NCBI RefSeq assembly: GCF_001039355.2
Contig: NW_019773513.1
Coordinates: 1,514,250-1,578,249, forward strand
Reading direction: 5' to 3'
From: Lingula anatina
Lineage: Eukaryota; Brachiopoda; Lingulata; Lingulida; Lingulidae
Length of the DNA: 64,000 bases
The position numbers were made by a program, and so were the translations under genes. This document shows, piece by piece, positions 25,001-39,400 of the stretch. Every line of letters begins with the position of its first letter. Position 1 is the first letter of the stretch. Under the pieces are notes generated by a model that searched no databases, was not told where the DNA came from, and saw only the letters and a program-made list of their open reading frames with translations.

Positions 25001-27028
25001 TCCATACGCGCTTTTCAAAGCTCCAGTCTATTGAAACTTACAAGAAGAATAGATGTATGAATTAGCTATAAACACACTGAATTTAATATTCTAATGACAA
25101 ATTTTTCAAAATGTTTCAATGAAATTTCGGTTTTCATAAGGGAAACTTAATTGTACTGCATCTCGAACGTTGAAGTTATACTTATTGGGTTTTGTTACAC
25201 CCCCTCGAAACTCGTTTAAAGAAATATAGTCTTGTAACGCAATACCGAAAAGAAGCTTGTCAGAGTTTCGCCTGTGGGTTCCAAAAATGTGATTTCGTGA
25301 CTTCGTCCTCTCTCTTGCATACTGCTCTTAGCCTCTTTTCTGTAAAAATACGTGACTTGGGTTTTACCAGGAAAACATCTTACCTGGTTTCTGGAACATG
25401 ATTATTTTATTCGTTTTCATTAACGCCCTTCAATCAAACCAGTTCTCGATGAGAAAGACTCCATTGGATTGGAAGGCAGGGTAAAGTCAATAAAATCAAA
25501 GCTGTAACTAAAGCAAACAAACTAAAACATAACTAAATGGGATGTTACTTTATCCCGGATGAAAATGTAATTCTTAACTGGAGAGAGACCGCGGCACTCT
25601 TGAATTAGACATTTGGTATTTGGACCTGTTTTGTTTGGAATTATATGATTTTTTTACGTGGAAGAGCCAATTTCTTGCTGCAGCATTAATTGATTCATGG
25701 TCGATGGTTTTTTAAGCCTGAAATTTGCAGTGAGTTTGTTATCCACAAAAACCCATGTAAAGCTGTTAAGACGACTATCATGTGTAATCCACCAAATGTT
25801 CCTTTTAATGCTCACTATCTGAAATTTGAACGATTTGAATGTAGCCCTAATGTTATATTGGTTTTTGAATTTGTGGATATCACCTTTAATGTTGGATAAA
25901 TTCTGCGTTAAATTCTGAAAAGGACGCCGTTATGGACATAAATCATCCCCATTTGGATCATAAAGGGGTTTCGTGATCCCAAAAGGGATATTCTGGTATA
26001 TCGCAAGAAATCTCGATCGAAGCCATGATTGGCATTGCGCGAAGTATCCAGAACGCTGAAACTCATGTCACGGTATCTACCTTTTTTGAAGGGGCTGTAA
26101 ATAGAATTATACGGCACACTCTTCAAAACCCCTCCAATCCTCATTCCAAACTTATTCATGCCGTTTATTTTCAAGGGACAAATAAATGCCAGTCTTCAAA
26201 TCGGTTCACTTGTAGGTATAAGACTGAATTACATATGACATTTCTCAACCATGTGGTGCCACCGTAGTTTTTCTTCATTGGATCGGAAATCCCGCGTAGT
26301 TTATTGCCCAGTAAAATTGGCGAGCAAAGTGCATGCTTAGTGTTAGATAATTTATTACCAGCAATTGCAAGGAGTTCCAGCGGAGCTCCGCTTATATTCG
26401 AAATGTAAACCGCCATAAAGCTGTGAATAAAAGACCTTTGATGGACAATTTATTGGATTTTCATAATCTTCTTGCTCTTTAGTTTGAACAGACAATTGCT
26501 GTGTGTCATTAGAAGCAATCATTCATAGTACCAATTACACAGCACGATGGCGTGAAGCACCCTACCGTTGAAACCGGAGCGTTAGAGGTCAAGTTAGGGA
26601 TTGAGGGAGCAATTATCAGCAAGGTAATATAATAGTCAAATTTCAGTGTCAATGTGGATCAGCTTCTTCAATTTGGAATTAAAATACATGCCCCTTCTCG
26701 CGTCTAAACTACAGCGGTTTTTTATTTTTAAATCTTAACTATTGAAACAATTTAACTGCAGCGATCACAAATGTTAGACGGATCTAAAAACTACGTAACA
26801 CGTCCCCATTTGAAATCACGGAATCCAGGTTATTGGATTCCCGACTGCGTGTAAAGCGGTAAACTACAAGCAAATATGGCACAGATTCAAGTATCGATAA
26901 TCTTGTAAATGTTTGTTGGATTGGAAATGGGGAAGTTGGCACTAATCGGACTTGAAGGACAGGGTAGAAATCTACTGCCTCTGTTCGTTTACTTGGATTT
27001 TTGTCTCTCTCTCCCTCTCTCTCTGAAT

Positions 27029-27036
27029 GTATGTGC

Positions 27037-27068
<32 letters not shown>
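27029..27068. repeat. (GT)n microsatellite
   Basis: GTGCGCGTGTGCG grading into a pure GT run, preceded by a CT-rich tract (27003-27024). Confidence 0.95.
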
Positions 27069-28414
27069 TAAATGAACGCCATTTCAAAAATAGGCTTTTT
27101 TTGCCGTGTCTGGCAATGGAAGGTATTAAAAACGCTATTTTCATTTCTGGATTTTGAAATTTCAGGTTTACTGGCATGTCCTTGCCATCACGTATTGCAG
27201 AAACCCTTGTTGATTGATCCACATAGAACAGAGCCCAGTATATGCACCTAATGAAGATTTGATCTTCGAACTCTTACGCAAATCTTATCCTTGTTTTGAA
27301 AATTCTAAGAAAGCTAGTATTGTAGTTAAGGCGAGCGAGGAGAACTATGGTTTTCGAAAATCAGTATAAAATCAAAACCCGACCTACACTGTCCACCTTA
27401 ACTTTACATTGTATGAAACCGTTACCAAGCTTCGTGTGATATCACTGGAAAATGCAGTATCTTATCTCTTTGTCGGTCTCTTGGGGGAAATATGTTATGT
27501 CTGGTGCATGCAAAATACCATACTACTCATTTCGGACCTAGTTCTGAGGTTGTTTGGCTTTTTAATTTTTTTTTATTCATTCATTTTGCATTTGAGTATT
27601 AAGTTTATGATTGAGAAATGTCTTATTAACAATGGCAGTGCAATTGTATAAATATTAATACCCTTCTGTTTATTTTTTCTATTATTTTGCTAGTCACCAA
27701 ATAGCCTATGGCGAGCTTACGCCTATCCTGGCCTCCGTTTCACAAATGATCTAAAATCCTAGACAACCTCAACTCATGTAGTTTGTTTACCAAAGCCGCG
27801 ATTCAAAGTGAAAGACACCCAAGCGAGCTGAATCTAGGTAACCTAAGATTTTTGCCAAAAAACTGACTCGTCCTCGATCGTCCTTGGCTTCCTAGTACAT
27901 TTATCTGCGCATAAACATTACTCAAAATAAACTCGAAAAAAAAAACCTTGACAGAATCTCTTCTCTATGCCTTTGACTTTCTAAAGGTATTAAGGAAATT
28001 AAGGAGTGAGAATTTGATACTTATTAGATTATAAACGGGAAACCAAAGTCACCCTATGCTAAATGTCAGTAAAAGGCACGTGTCAGCTAAGACAGCTCAC
28101 AGTGGTAAATGCACGAATGTCCGGTACGGTGAGAAAAGAGCAGCCTGAGAAAACATCAAAAAGCTTTTTAAATCAAATCATAGGTTTCCATGATAATCTA
28201 TTTAATTGTTAAACATTATTCTGTGCTTTATTATAGGATGAGAGATATTTATCACTCCTCTGATGCTATTCCATACCGGACGAACATTGATACATGGTAT
28301 GACAACACCTATTGAGTTTAAATAGCAATGTCAAGTTGCGCATCGGCCTGTCATTCAGGGAAATTGAGTTGAAATAAATCACACGAACAGAGCAAGAGGG
28401 ATCCAAACTTGTTG

Positions 28415-28431
28415 CCCCCCCCCCCCCCCCC
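28415..28431. repeat. Poly-C tract
   Basis: Seventeen Cs followed by G and CTCTCC. Confidence 0.95.
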
Positions 28432-31400
28432 GCTCTCCCAAAGAGAGAGAAAAAGTTAAGTCCGCAAAGACATGCCGTATGTATAATATGTTCATTAACA
28501 TTGCTCGCTAAGGGAGGGGGGAGGAGGAGGGGGAGGCAAACAACGATGGATTAGCCTTCTTCCACGGTCCTCCTGTCTCCCATTCTTGTGATCCTTGTTA
28601 CTTTGTTATATATACAGTAGCATGTTCAGTGATTGATAAGCGCCACGATTTACATACGCGCTTTAAATAACACTGAAATTGCATTAGTTGTAAAAAAACA
28701 TTATTCAAGATCACGTCTGGAAGCTCATATTGGTGAGAAACAGTAAAGGATTTCGATTGGGCCGGATAGGATAAATTCAGAGATTGATCGAGACAATTTC
28801 ACGCCATTAATTGCAGACTCAAATCTATAACTTCCGTATGTAATATCCATATGGAATGTATTTCAGACTGGTCCCACGCCAAGGATACCCATTTGGCCAT
28901 TGTTTGAATACAATAATTGAAAAATGGTTTTTGACTTACATTCAGCTGTGGAAGGGTGATTTGTGTGTGAACACGTTGTGTAGGGATCGTACCGTGATAA
29001 ATACAGTAGTTCACAAATGTTATCTTTCTGGTGTCATTTTGATGTCTATAAAACGTATTGCAAAGAAACAGAGGTGAGGACTAAAGTCCAGGTCAAATTG
29101 TCGAAACGTTTGTTTCCTATATTTCTTTCTTGATTCAGGGTCCCACTGGGCCCCAATTAGGCCCTAGAACAAATTAACTTGGCACCTTCTCATCGTTTCT
29201 CAATCTGAAATGTCCAAACTGACTGCCCAATTCCCATAGAAATATAGACCCTTGCATATAAAAGGGGTATTGGTCCATGACACTGTTTCAGGCCAAGCCT
29301 GTACCAGAAACTTGTTTGTGAGAACCACTTCACTCCTAAGAGTTGATAAATCAAAAATGGCCGCCAGCAACAGGAGGATATCGCTTTTCGCCAAGATTGG
29401 TTTAGTGTTGTTTCAACTTTCAGACACAATAGTTACAGCTAACAAGACTTTTAGGACCAAACTGTATATTTTGATTCATCCAGTTGTAGTACACAATAAA
29501 GCAATAAAAAATAAAAGCACATACTGGACACTAACGTACTGACAGTCAGGGAACCGCATTAATTGTCACTATTTTCATGTGACAAACATCCCCCAGAATG
29601 TCACCGAGAATGTCCTACATCCGGTGTAATTGGAAACGCAGTCCGCCATGTCTGTTCAGTGATGGTTTCTCTATCCTCCCTTAGACCGCTTCTCCCTTCC
29701 TGTTAAGCACTACTACGTTCTTAATGCCATTGTCTTTAAGGGGCGTGGTAAAAACTGGAAACGTGCGTTTCCGTAGCTTGGGCATCTGACAAAGATTGTT
29801 TTGTTTCACCAACGCATGATTCAGTAAAGTGCTGTCATCCCAGACGGCATAGGGTTTCTTGTTCTTGGACAAACGGTCTTTAACATGCACCTACTGGTTC
29901 CATAGAATGTTAACGGTCTGAAAAAGCGAAAAAAACATACTGTCAGAACGAAAGCTTCAATTTTTCAGAAAAGGACTTTTAAGTAAGGTACATAGACGGG
30001 GACCCTCAGGCCATTAGTGTTGTTTTGCCTTCCTGTTTCTTTTTTTGTAGATTTCGATCTTGCCTTCTCGGTAGACTTCTACAGGTTACCACTCTTATTC
30101 AGAAATTCTGTCACATATTTCCTGACTGACGACGGTATCAGTCCTTTATGTAACAGCGTGAATACAATGTAACTGCCAGCTTGTGAATTTGTGGGTGATT
30201 TGAGTTCAGCTCTAAATATTGGAGATAGAGAGTATAGAGATCTGTACGGTAGTGTCCAGCGTGTGATTTGTTTTTGCATTTCTTAATCTTTTAACACATT
30301 TAAGATGTTTTACTGGTTGAGCAGTAAACTGGTTGAACAATATTGAGGTTTTATGTAATATTTGAGGCTTTAAAATGGCCGTTCAATCAAACAGAAAAAT
30401 ATACAACAACCAGAGAGCTACTGCATTTCACAATAAATGTTTTTTCAGTAATGGCTCATGTCACAATTTTCATCAAAATATTGCAAAGGCAATACTGGCG
30501 TAGATTCCCATGTGTACAAATCTTATGTAAGACAAATTTATAAAAGATGACATGGTGTGATAAATCGGCTTCTAAGACTTACAGGGTTACAAACGAAATC
30601 CTCTGCTACGTGAAAATGGGCGCTGGACGATTACAATCTAGTAGAACTGTAATAGACAACTCGATGGTTTACGGCCTAGCAAAATAATTATCACATTATT
30701 TAATCATATTATATATTCGTCCAGAATCGGCCTTTTTTTTAAAACTACACGGATCATTCACTAAAATCATTGTCCATTGTCCAACGCACAGGTATATTTA
30801 AAGTTGAATCCCAGTACTATACGGGCAATGATCTATTTGAAACGTTGACGCAAAACTTTGACAAAATTTACGTCATAAAAAAACTTGAAAGGCTTCAGGA
30901 AATATTACTCATCCATGTCAATCTTTGTACCTCTCTGTTTAGCAGGTATGTTTCGGTTGTCGCTTATTTAAAGATTTAACACAAACACCGCTTTATTTAC
31001 ATCTCGTACTCAGAATTGCTCAGAATTGTACCCAAATTGATTATTTTTTCATAAGTTTTCATTTCCGACAAGCAGGTGAATGCGGGTATTCAGTATTTAC
31101 TATTGTGTTGTTACTGGAACAGCTGGAGAGCAGAATTGGACTGTGAGTACTATCCAGTTTCTTATTTAGATAGACAATAGGGGGTTTTAAGCTCTTTTAC
31201 ATTATTTTCTTAATATTCCCGAGATATAAGAAATAGGCAGGATGGAAGTTGCTGGACTCTTAACTCTTGAATACTGTTCAACGCCAACAGAATATCTCGA
31301 AGACATGTTTTATTATAAAGTATGTGACGTATGTCTGTACAGTTTTCAGGCACGTTGCTTCTTCATAGTGCCAATTTGCAGCGATGATATGATAAAAAGT

Positions 31401-34400
31401 ATTGCATTAAGACAGATAAAGTGCGTTAGACTATTGAATTTGCATACGGTAATATTTGTGTCGCAAGTGATTTTTTTGTTATTTATACTAATATTCCATT
31501 GAAAGAAGGCTGTTAAAACCTTCAAAATAAAAAAGGTCACCAGAAAATTTCGAATAAATGTTTTTAAAGCTATCAACGTGATTTGTTTACATACATTTTA
31601 CATAAATGCTATTACATATCTCTGTAACGTTCCAAAAAGGTATGTGGTACGTCGTTGGTTGATTTTTTCTTTGCAAACGGCGCAAAAAGTCCGTGAAAAC
31701 GAATTATTTAATGGATTTCTCACTTCGCACGTGATATCAAAACGTTTCTTAAGATTTTCAGACGGTCACCTCTCAGGCAACGTAGACTGTATAAGTGCGT
31801 CTGATCTCTCGCTATTTTCTATGTATTTCTTACCGGCGTGGGGAAATGAAAACACACGCGTGCTGTAATTGAACACACGATGGACAAAACCACGACGTGA
31901 GTATGCATTCATTAATGCTTTGTAATTATCAGCAATTGCTATTATCTCTTTACAATGAATATCGTTTCGAAACTATTATTTAGACACGTGCACGTTATTG
32001 ACGAAGTTGATGGTCTGCCGCGTGCGGGCTTTCGTGATTGCCGCTTGAACATTAAATCTCGGTTATAGAAACTGGACTTGATGAGAAGTTTAATTTGCAC
32101 GCAGGTGAACAGATGTAGACATACATGTACCGAAAGCCTGTCTTTATGCCTACAGATTATGTTGGCAGTCACCTGCATGACTTTGATCAGACTTCCATCA
32201 CGATGTGGTTCAGTTTGCAGCATGTGAGTTGAAAGAGGCGTCACATTTTTTTGTATGAAGCATTCTTACAGCATTGCGCTTGGGATTGAAGCTAGATATT
32301 TCACCCTCCAACCCAACCCCCATCCCCCGGACTGCAACACTAGCGATTACGAACATGCGGGTTGAGTACGAACACTTAGCAATAAATCTTGCCCGTTTAA
32401 CTGAACACAAACTGACAACTCTATTTTGAAGGTGGATTTTAGGAGCCGTTCTATAATTCCAATGTGTAAAGTGAAGGCTTTATTATATAAGGCGCACATC
32501 ATAATCGAGGCAGAACGTTCCCGAGTCGCCGGAGATTTCATCTCTTGTATTACTCCATAATCGCAGCGGCCAATAACGGGAGTCGCGTTTTAATCAAATA
32601 TGATAGTCTGTGATCTCGTTCTTTTTAAATGGGAACCCATTAGAATGAATACGCTTGAGGCAGAAGGCGTAGGATGCTAGTTGGGATTGGCTATCAGCCT
32701 GCCTCCGCATTTTATTTAAGGTAATGTATGTGGTAATGTATGAGATAGAACTAAAGCGAGGAGTTGATTACGGTGCCAGCAACGTAGGTGCCTAATACGC
32801 AAGGTAATTTCCATTACTTTTTGATAATGTATTTCTGAGGTTTTGACACGGAATTATAATAAGTATCATAGGAGCATTAAATAGCACGTGTAGATTGCAC
32901 TTTGTCGGGTTGTTAACGTGACCTGGCTCAGTTGTGATCGATTTCGTTTCAACAAGGACAACTTCTAACAAGCTGCCAGGAAGGTTCTCTCTTTCTTGCG
33001 TTTTCCTTAGGTAAGTACTTTAAAACATAGATGCTAAAGTTGCAGCAACGCTGCAGAAACAGAGAGAGATTATATCAGCATTAAGGAGACAGGATCGGAA
33101 ATGGAGTTTGTCTTGCAGGTTTATGTAGTGCCAAGAGTCGTTGGCAGAAGCGAACCGCCTTGTTCTACTTGGTAAGATGTACATCCCATCGATTATGGTT
33201 AAATCGCATGCTATTTTAATTCTAATCAATTTATCTGTAAATTCATTGGATTTTGCCAGTTCTGCAAATTGGTGGCTGATTCCTCCAATTAGCCTGGTAA
33301 ATGAAGAGAAGGTATGCTGTCTACCTGGAGCAAAATTAATCGATGTTTCTTTCGTTTCTATGTAAAAGAATTTGCCCACATGATTAAAAGTCGACCTTCA
33401 CCGGAACCCTGAATTAATCACAACAGAAATTAAAACTGCATTGGTATTGGAATATATAGGAGAAAATTGGAGCCAAATATTACAGGTAAAAGTCAACATG
33501 CGAGGAGAAGATTGATCACTAACATGCAATGCATGAATACAAGGGAATTATGACGAATTATGCTTACCAATTGGCCTTTATGAAACCCATGCAAGTAAAG
33601 GCCACACGAAGATAATTGCCGATGCCATGAATTTGTACCTGTATAGCTCGATTAACCCTATCACCTGTTTGACATTAAAGTTAACGACGGCTCTCTGTTT
33701 TCAGGTTCATTTTTAAAGACTGAAATAGAAATGCTACCTCCTCCAACTTAGTTTTTATATAAGATCGAAAGCTAAGGCGCAAAATAAGAAAGTTGACTGT
33801 GTGATAGATTTATCCCAAACGATGGCATTTGCTAGGCGTTGATACATGTAATGAAAAAATTCGATCGACATGACTGTTTATAAAGTATAAATCTTCTTTT
33901 ATTACCATTTCCAACTGTAGACGATGGGCAGCCACCTCTTTCGCTGCAAATAGTATTTCGCATGACCGCTACATGTATATAACGCTGTATTTTGCCAACG
34001 AGCATCGGTTCCAATCGGTATATGAGAAAGTTAAAATATACCCTCTTCAATAATTAAAACTGATATTTTGAAGCCAACTTGGGCCTTTGCCAATAGTAAT
34101 GGCCTTTAATGGAAGCCCACAGGGAGATGGCAATCAAAGTGGCACCATATATTTCATATCACATCTTTGAAAAGTAAGCTGTATCAGACATATCAGAAAT
34201 AATCTGTATTGGTGCAACTGAGTTGAAAATTGCCCTTCTAATCCTCCTTTCACATTACATAGGATCCACTGGGGAAATCTCATTAGTATTGACCTCATAC
34301 AAGAACATTGGATGGGGTTGGTATTTGCCTTCACAAAAGCTTTCGTAGTGATTCTTTAATATCGTTTTTATTTTCAGAAAAGGTGCTATTAAACATCCCG

Positions 34401-36043
34401 TTAACTGTTGCAGAAGAATGACATATATTCTGAGAACGCAGTTTGGCACATGGATGCCACGTGCTTTAAATTTTTAAAATTACAATTTGCGATGTTTTCA
34501 TTCTCTGTAACAAATAGATTTCTCACTGTTTTTCTGAAAACAAGAACTGCGATATGTGCGGATGAAGAGGCAATAGGGAAATTATATCCTAAGCTCATTG
34601 TGGCCTTGTCTTTCATATCTCTAGTCAAGCTACATGTATGTAGTTTGTCGGCTCATGGCCTGAATGCTTGCTAATACTATATGCCCTATACGAACATGTG
34701 CATGTATTCACATGGGCCTTTTGACCTGCTTTTGTCGTTTAAACGTCGGGGCGTTTAAATTTGCCCAATCGTGGGCGTATACCTTTGTGTTTTGCGGCAA
34801 ATGCCCAGGCCCTGCCGTGAAGAAGAGATTTGCGAGCTGTGCTAATATGTTACTGAGCTGAGCTGGAACCCATATGAATGCTGTCTATGAAGGCTATTTG
34901 GCTCGCCGTTGTAGGGATTTCTGAAATCTGTGAAAACAAGGCTGTCTCTCTCTAATCGATTGTTATGCAATATCTTTGTGTTTGACTATCGTTTGATATG
35001 ATTGCTTTCAACGGTATCAGCCAAGAGTAGTTGAAAGTCCAGTTGCACTGTGATGAATAAAAATTTAGAGCGTGCAGGAAATATACAGCGCATTAAGTTA
35101 TTACTTCAGTCTATTACTTCATCTACCGCACTGTCACAGGTTTTAATACCAGACAAGGAACCATCAGAGAAATCCATTTGTCTTAGCATGAAATCAACAA
35201 ATTATTTTTCAGCAGCAGTAACGGTTCTTCAATCAAGATAGTCTCAGGCGCCAAGAAAACAGAATTTAGCTTTTATTTCTGAATGTCGTGTCAGACCCGC
35301 TCGTGGAGGATCGTGCTTTGGGAGCGTGTCATCAGCTTCTAGTGATATATAATGACACTCTTGCACAATGCATTTGTTTGCAGCAAAGCAATTTGTGCCT
35401 CACATAAGAAGTCTGCAGGTGGTTGTTTCACATGGCGGTCCGTCATGTCGGGTTGCTGTCATTTCCTTTAATCCCCGTGGGCAAGTCGCCTGACGCGATA
35501 AGCACGTCTGCTGCTTTCCTGTAATCGACTTGAAATCTGCGAAATGCTTTCTGCTTTGTTTCTCTGAAATTCCGGGTCTGGAGTACAGGGAACGTTGAGG
35601 CTGGGACATATTGCAGCAGCATAGGAAAGCTGTGGGTGAGTAACGTGTGGGGGCTGCTCATCATTTTCGAAAGAACATCTTAAGGCAATGTTACATGAAG
35701 GTAGATGTCTGAAAAAGCAAAAAAAGTTTGGATCGCTCTGCAAGCATCTGTAGGTATGTAAGAAAAAAATCGATTAGTAACGAAGGAAGTTTTACTTTTA
35801 CAGGTTGATCATGTTCACAGCAATTTTTGCGCCAGGTTTAATCCACACGGTGTGGTTTTTTTAAATAATTATTTGGGTGGGTTTCTTTCATTCACTAACA
35901 GGAGGTTTCTCTATATAGTTACGTACAGGTATACGCACTGTAGCATTGGTTTGAATGGAATCGCCCTTTTAATGTCAAAGGAAGAGTAATCGAAGGGACC
36001 TTGGTTCCTAGTAATGGTAGTTCTACCGACCGCCATAAGTTAA

Positions 36044-36304
36044 GCCCCCTTTACACTGGACGGCGTCCTTTCTGCGTCCCGTAGCATGGCACTGTTTGAG
36101 AGTTAAAAATATTTTACGTGCCGACAACTGGCCGATTATTGAGTATTAATTCTGCAATTCATTTTGGATGGAAGACCAACATACAAAAATGGAACAGAAA
36201 GAGTTTAATAGAGGTAACGAGGACGGCAGTAGAAAGAGGTGGAGGGGCTTGGTCCATGGAGTGTGCCAACAATCTACGTTATACGGAGGATAGGGCTGAT
36301 GATG

Positions 36305-36350
<46 letters not shown>

Positions 36351-36453
36351 TGCAACCAAAGCGATACTTGTACCTCCTTTTTACGACCACAGCGATGCCA
36401 GTTTCATGGTCACACAAAGGACGCAGAAAGGTCGCCCTCCAGTGTAAAGGGGG
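36044..36453. mobile_element. TTAA-flanked MITE (piggyBac-like), copy 1, interrupted
   Basis: Direct TTAA at 36040-36043 and 36454-36457 flank an element whose ends are 35-bp terminal inverted repeats (36045-36079 and 36419-36453) with two mismatches; the outermost 16 bases are CCCCCTTTACACTGGA at both ends. TTAA duplication is the hallmark of piggyBac-superfamily insertion. There is no transposase, so it is non-autonomous. Compared with the copy at 48275-48482 it carries an extra ~198 bp (36157-36354), a later insertion. Without that insert it is 212 bp, close to copy 2 at 208 bp. Confidence 0.88.
36157..36354. mobile_element. Secondary insertion with (ATT)n tail inside the MITE
   Basis: The octamer ATTCTGCA occurs at 36149-36156 and again at 36347-36354, bounding DNA absent from the paralogous MITE. 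The inserted DNA ends in ~16 ATT units directly before the second octamer. A target duplication plus a simple-repeat 3' tail is what LINE-mediated retroposition leaves, so I infer a short SINE or 5'-truncated LINE. The body (GCCAACAATCTACG, GGAGGATAGGGCTGATGATG) is not assigned to a family. Confidence 0.75.
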
Positions 36454-36457
36454 TTAA

Positions 36458-39400
36458 CTTTTTAGGAGCAGTCGTCCCAATGGGACTTAGGTTCATGGCT
36501 CATAACTATTACTACCGGACTTTTGATTCATGCTACATGTGCACCTATGGCAACAATCTCTGTCCATCCATTATGAAATCCTGTCAATATGAAATAACAT
36601 TTTATAGTAAGCTATAAATATGATGAAAAATATCTAATAATATATGGATACTTTCGTTACTAGAATTTTAAGAAAGCGCGTACTAGTAGGACGTGGATTA
36701 CTACACGTAGGACTCGCATTACCTGGGAGCCTTGGGTCCTACGGAAATTGAATCCAAGTAATGTATACTCTAAGTTTTCCATTCCTTGCAGTGCATGGGA
36801 CTAACATAACATGCATATGATAGTAAAAGTAGCTGAAGCTTCTCTATTACAAAAGATTCAAAACATGTTATTTTGATTAACGAAATCAGAGTTTTGTCGT
36901 TTATCGAAGATTAAACTAAGTTCTGTCACAAGTTGACTAGACCAATTTACATTTAAGGATCCCCGTTGTTAAGCAAATTGCTCATCTTGTGACTTCAAAG
37001 AATTTCTGATCATTTGTGAAGATGCATCGAGTCTCATCTTATCTTCAACTTTCAGTCACTAAAACGTTTTCGTTTGTGCAATATAGCTAATTGAGAATAA
37101 TTCCAAATTAGGATTTTTGTAGTGTAGCAGTAGTAGTAGTGGTAGAGGCAGTGGTGCTCGTATGGCAAGTCTTTGAGGCTGCATTTGGCAAAGATTTTGG
37201 GTAACATGATGGCCACAAAAACCGGTGCAGTATTTTCAAAACTGATGAATTTAATTCAGTTAGTATTCATTTTTTCGTCATGTTGTTAATTAGAATGTTG
37301 ATAGAGTAGTTTCCGAATGAGTACAATATGGCATTTATTATGTGCAGTAACAGTTTAACACGCGTTGTTGAAAGCCTATTTGGCATTAACTTCATGGTGT
37401 GTTTTTTAAAGCAACGGAACTCTTGTTCCCAAATTTGTTAATTTGCTATTAAACACATATCCCGTTCTCAATTGTTATATTGCTTTTGTATATAAAATAC
37501 ACCAGAGTACACAGGTTGCATTAGCGAAACAGTGGTAAATTAGCCTCTCAAGTAGTTCCAAGTCGGAAATAGGGTCTGGGTAATAGACGTAATTTACCAA
37601 CAAAGAACGAACAATATCCTGTAACATCCAAAGTTATGATCATTAGACTCCGATTGTATTGATTGCTAGATGAGATTGTGAAAGGCTCAAATCTTGGAGG
37701 AGGAATTATTCATTGTCCACAAAAATTAGCTGAATGTAAAAGCTGCCATTTTCTTGTGACCTTTCATCACGCAAAACTTCACTTATTCAACACTATCAGT
37801 CAAATTTAATCATATACAAATATCTGTCATTTTTTTTCATTTGAAAATGCGTTCGCTGAAAGCCAAATCATATTGAGCGTAACTAAATTTTCTCAGTGAC
37901 ATAACTTAGAATAATTCTGTTTGTCTGCTCGACTTACTATCTTAATCCGTTTTATAACAAGTTGGTACCACTGTCTAACAACTTCAGTCATCCTATTTTA
38001 AGATTCCAAGAAGATCGAAAAAACCCTGCCGAATCTCAGTTCATCAACGTGGTCGTCCACTCTCACCACAAAAATATATTATATTGTAAACTATCCGAAA
38101 GTTTGCATTAACTTCTTAACTATTTTTGATTTAGATTTAATCAAAATTTTATATTATTGCTCACCTCAGTGGTTTAATGTCAGTTGATGAATGTTCACTG
38201 ACCAACTGGCCGAATTCATTTCAGAAGAACAAAATTTGAGATAAACAAAATTTATTTAAAAAAAAACGTGTTATTTTCAGGTGAGATATTACGTAATATT
38301 GATAGTACACCGACCAGGCAGCAACAATTCTAAAAGATGCACTCAAATATCTAATTTTAACATGAGTAAGCGTGATAAAGGAGTAAAATTAATACCCGTT
38401 GAAGGTACTCGTTAAGAGCGTGCCGATATTGAAAAATGATAGATGAATGAAAACGTAAACATTATTCCTCTAAAAGCTGAAACCACTGCCTCATTAGGCT
38501 GCCCGGCGGGAAATGTAAACGATTAAATCCAAACATTTAACAAATTGTAGCGTACGTCTTCACCTAGCAGTAATAAAAGTGAACATACAAATGGGTTTTT
38601 TGGTCCATTAAAATGATAGATGAACCTGTGGAATGATAAAGGTATTAAGCGTTCGTGAAAAATTGATATTCACGGCAATAATTCACGGCGCCGACACATT
38701 CACATGCTTTCAAAATAGACCGAGCAAGGGTTTGTTACGAGATCCCATGTGGCCCAAAGAATAATGTTTTCTTTACCTCCACACATTGGCTCGAAGGATC
38801 AGCATTATGATCTTATCTTTTTAGTCAAGATTTGATAAAGTCCATTTTACAAGTTATCTCACACGTTTTCATCCATTAAAAGGGACTCAATTAGATCTGA
38901 GGACCAGTGTAGAACCGTAACAGACGTGTACACCACGGTGGCTTGAAGTGGTAGAATTCCAATATAGGCCTACTACACGTTTTTCATCACAGCTCTCTAT
39001 ACTCCTCAGATCGCATCTGTTGTACTTGACATTCCGGACGTAGCATTAAAACTAACTTATACTGCTTAGCACCAATAAAAATCCAAGTACTATATTATGA
39101 AGTTGAAAAGCATGAATAATTATTGTCATAGCTTTTATCTCTTTTAGCCCCTGCGTGACGTCGACTGATGATCTGTTACACCTGGCTGGTGACTGCTTTA
39201 AAAACGAGTCTTTCTCTCACAACCTGGGCTTTGGAAATATTTGATAGTCAGCGTCAGTGTTTATTAACTTTCATTATTGCAGCTTTTTTCATCTGACATA
39301 GTGTGGTTCCTCCTTTGCAGAGGCTTAAATGTACTAATTTTCTTCACATGTCACCTTTTTTTTCGAATTGTACGTCACGCATAAGGAAAAAATGTCGAAT

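Larger units (their letters stand above)
22044..36043. other. 14-kb gene-poor stretch
   Basis: No gene recognised on either strand. Open frames are short, overlap each other in several frames and lack motifs. Simple sequence includes (GT)n at 27029-27068 and C17 at 28415-28431. A 46-codon ATG frame at 22233-22370 could be a small exon but is unsupported. ORFs of 119 and 74 aa overlap in opposite strands near 33.0-33.4 kb and resemble nothing known to me. Confidence 0.6.

Noticed and set aside
28856-29135. Short frame followed by GGAC-TAAA-GTCC and GTCGAAACGTT, reminiscent of the ends of Penelope-like elements
   Set aside because: The GAAACG word is too short and no RT or endonuclease sequence is visible.
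33020-33379. Minus-strand frame of 119 codons, with a plus-strand frame overlapping it
   Set aside because: No recognisable motif, no splice or promoter context; a chance overlap in AT-rich DNA is more likely.
36118-36447. Frame of 109 codons ending in a poly-Tyr run
   Set aside because: The run is the (ATT)n microsatellite and the frame crosses two different transposon layers.
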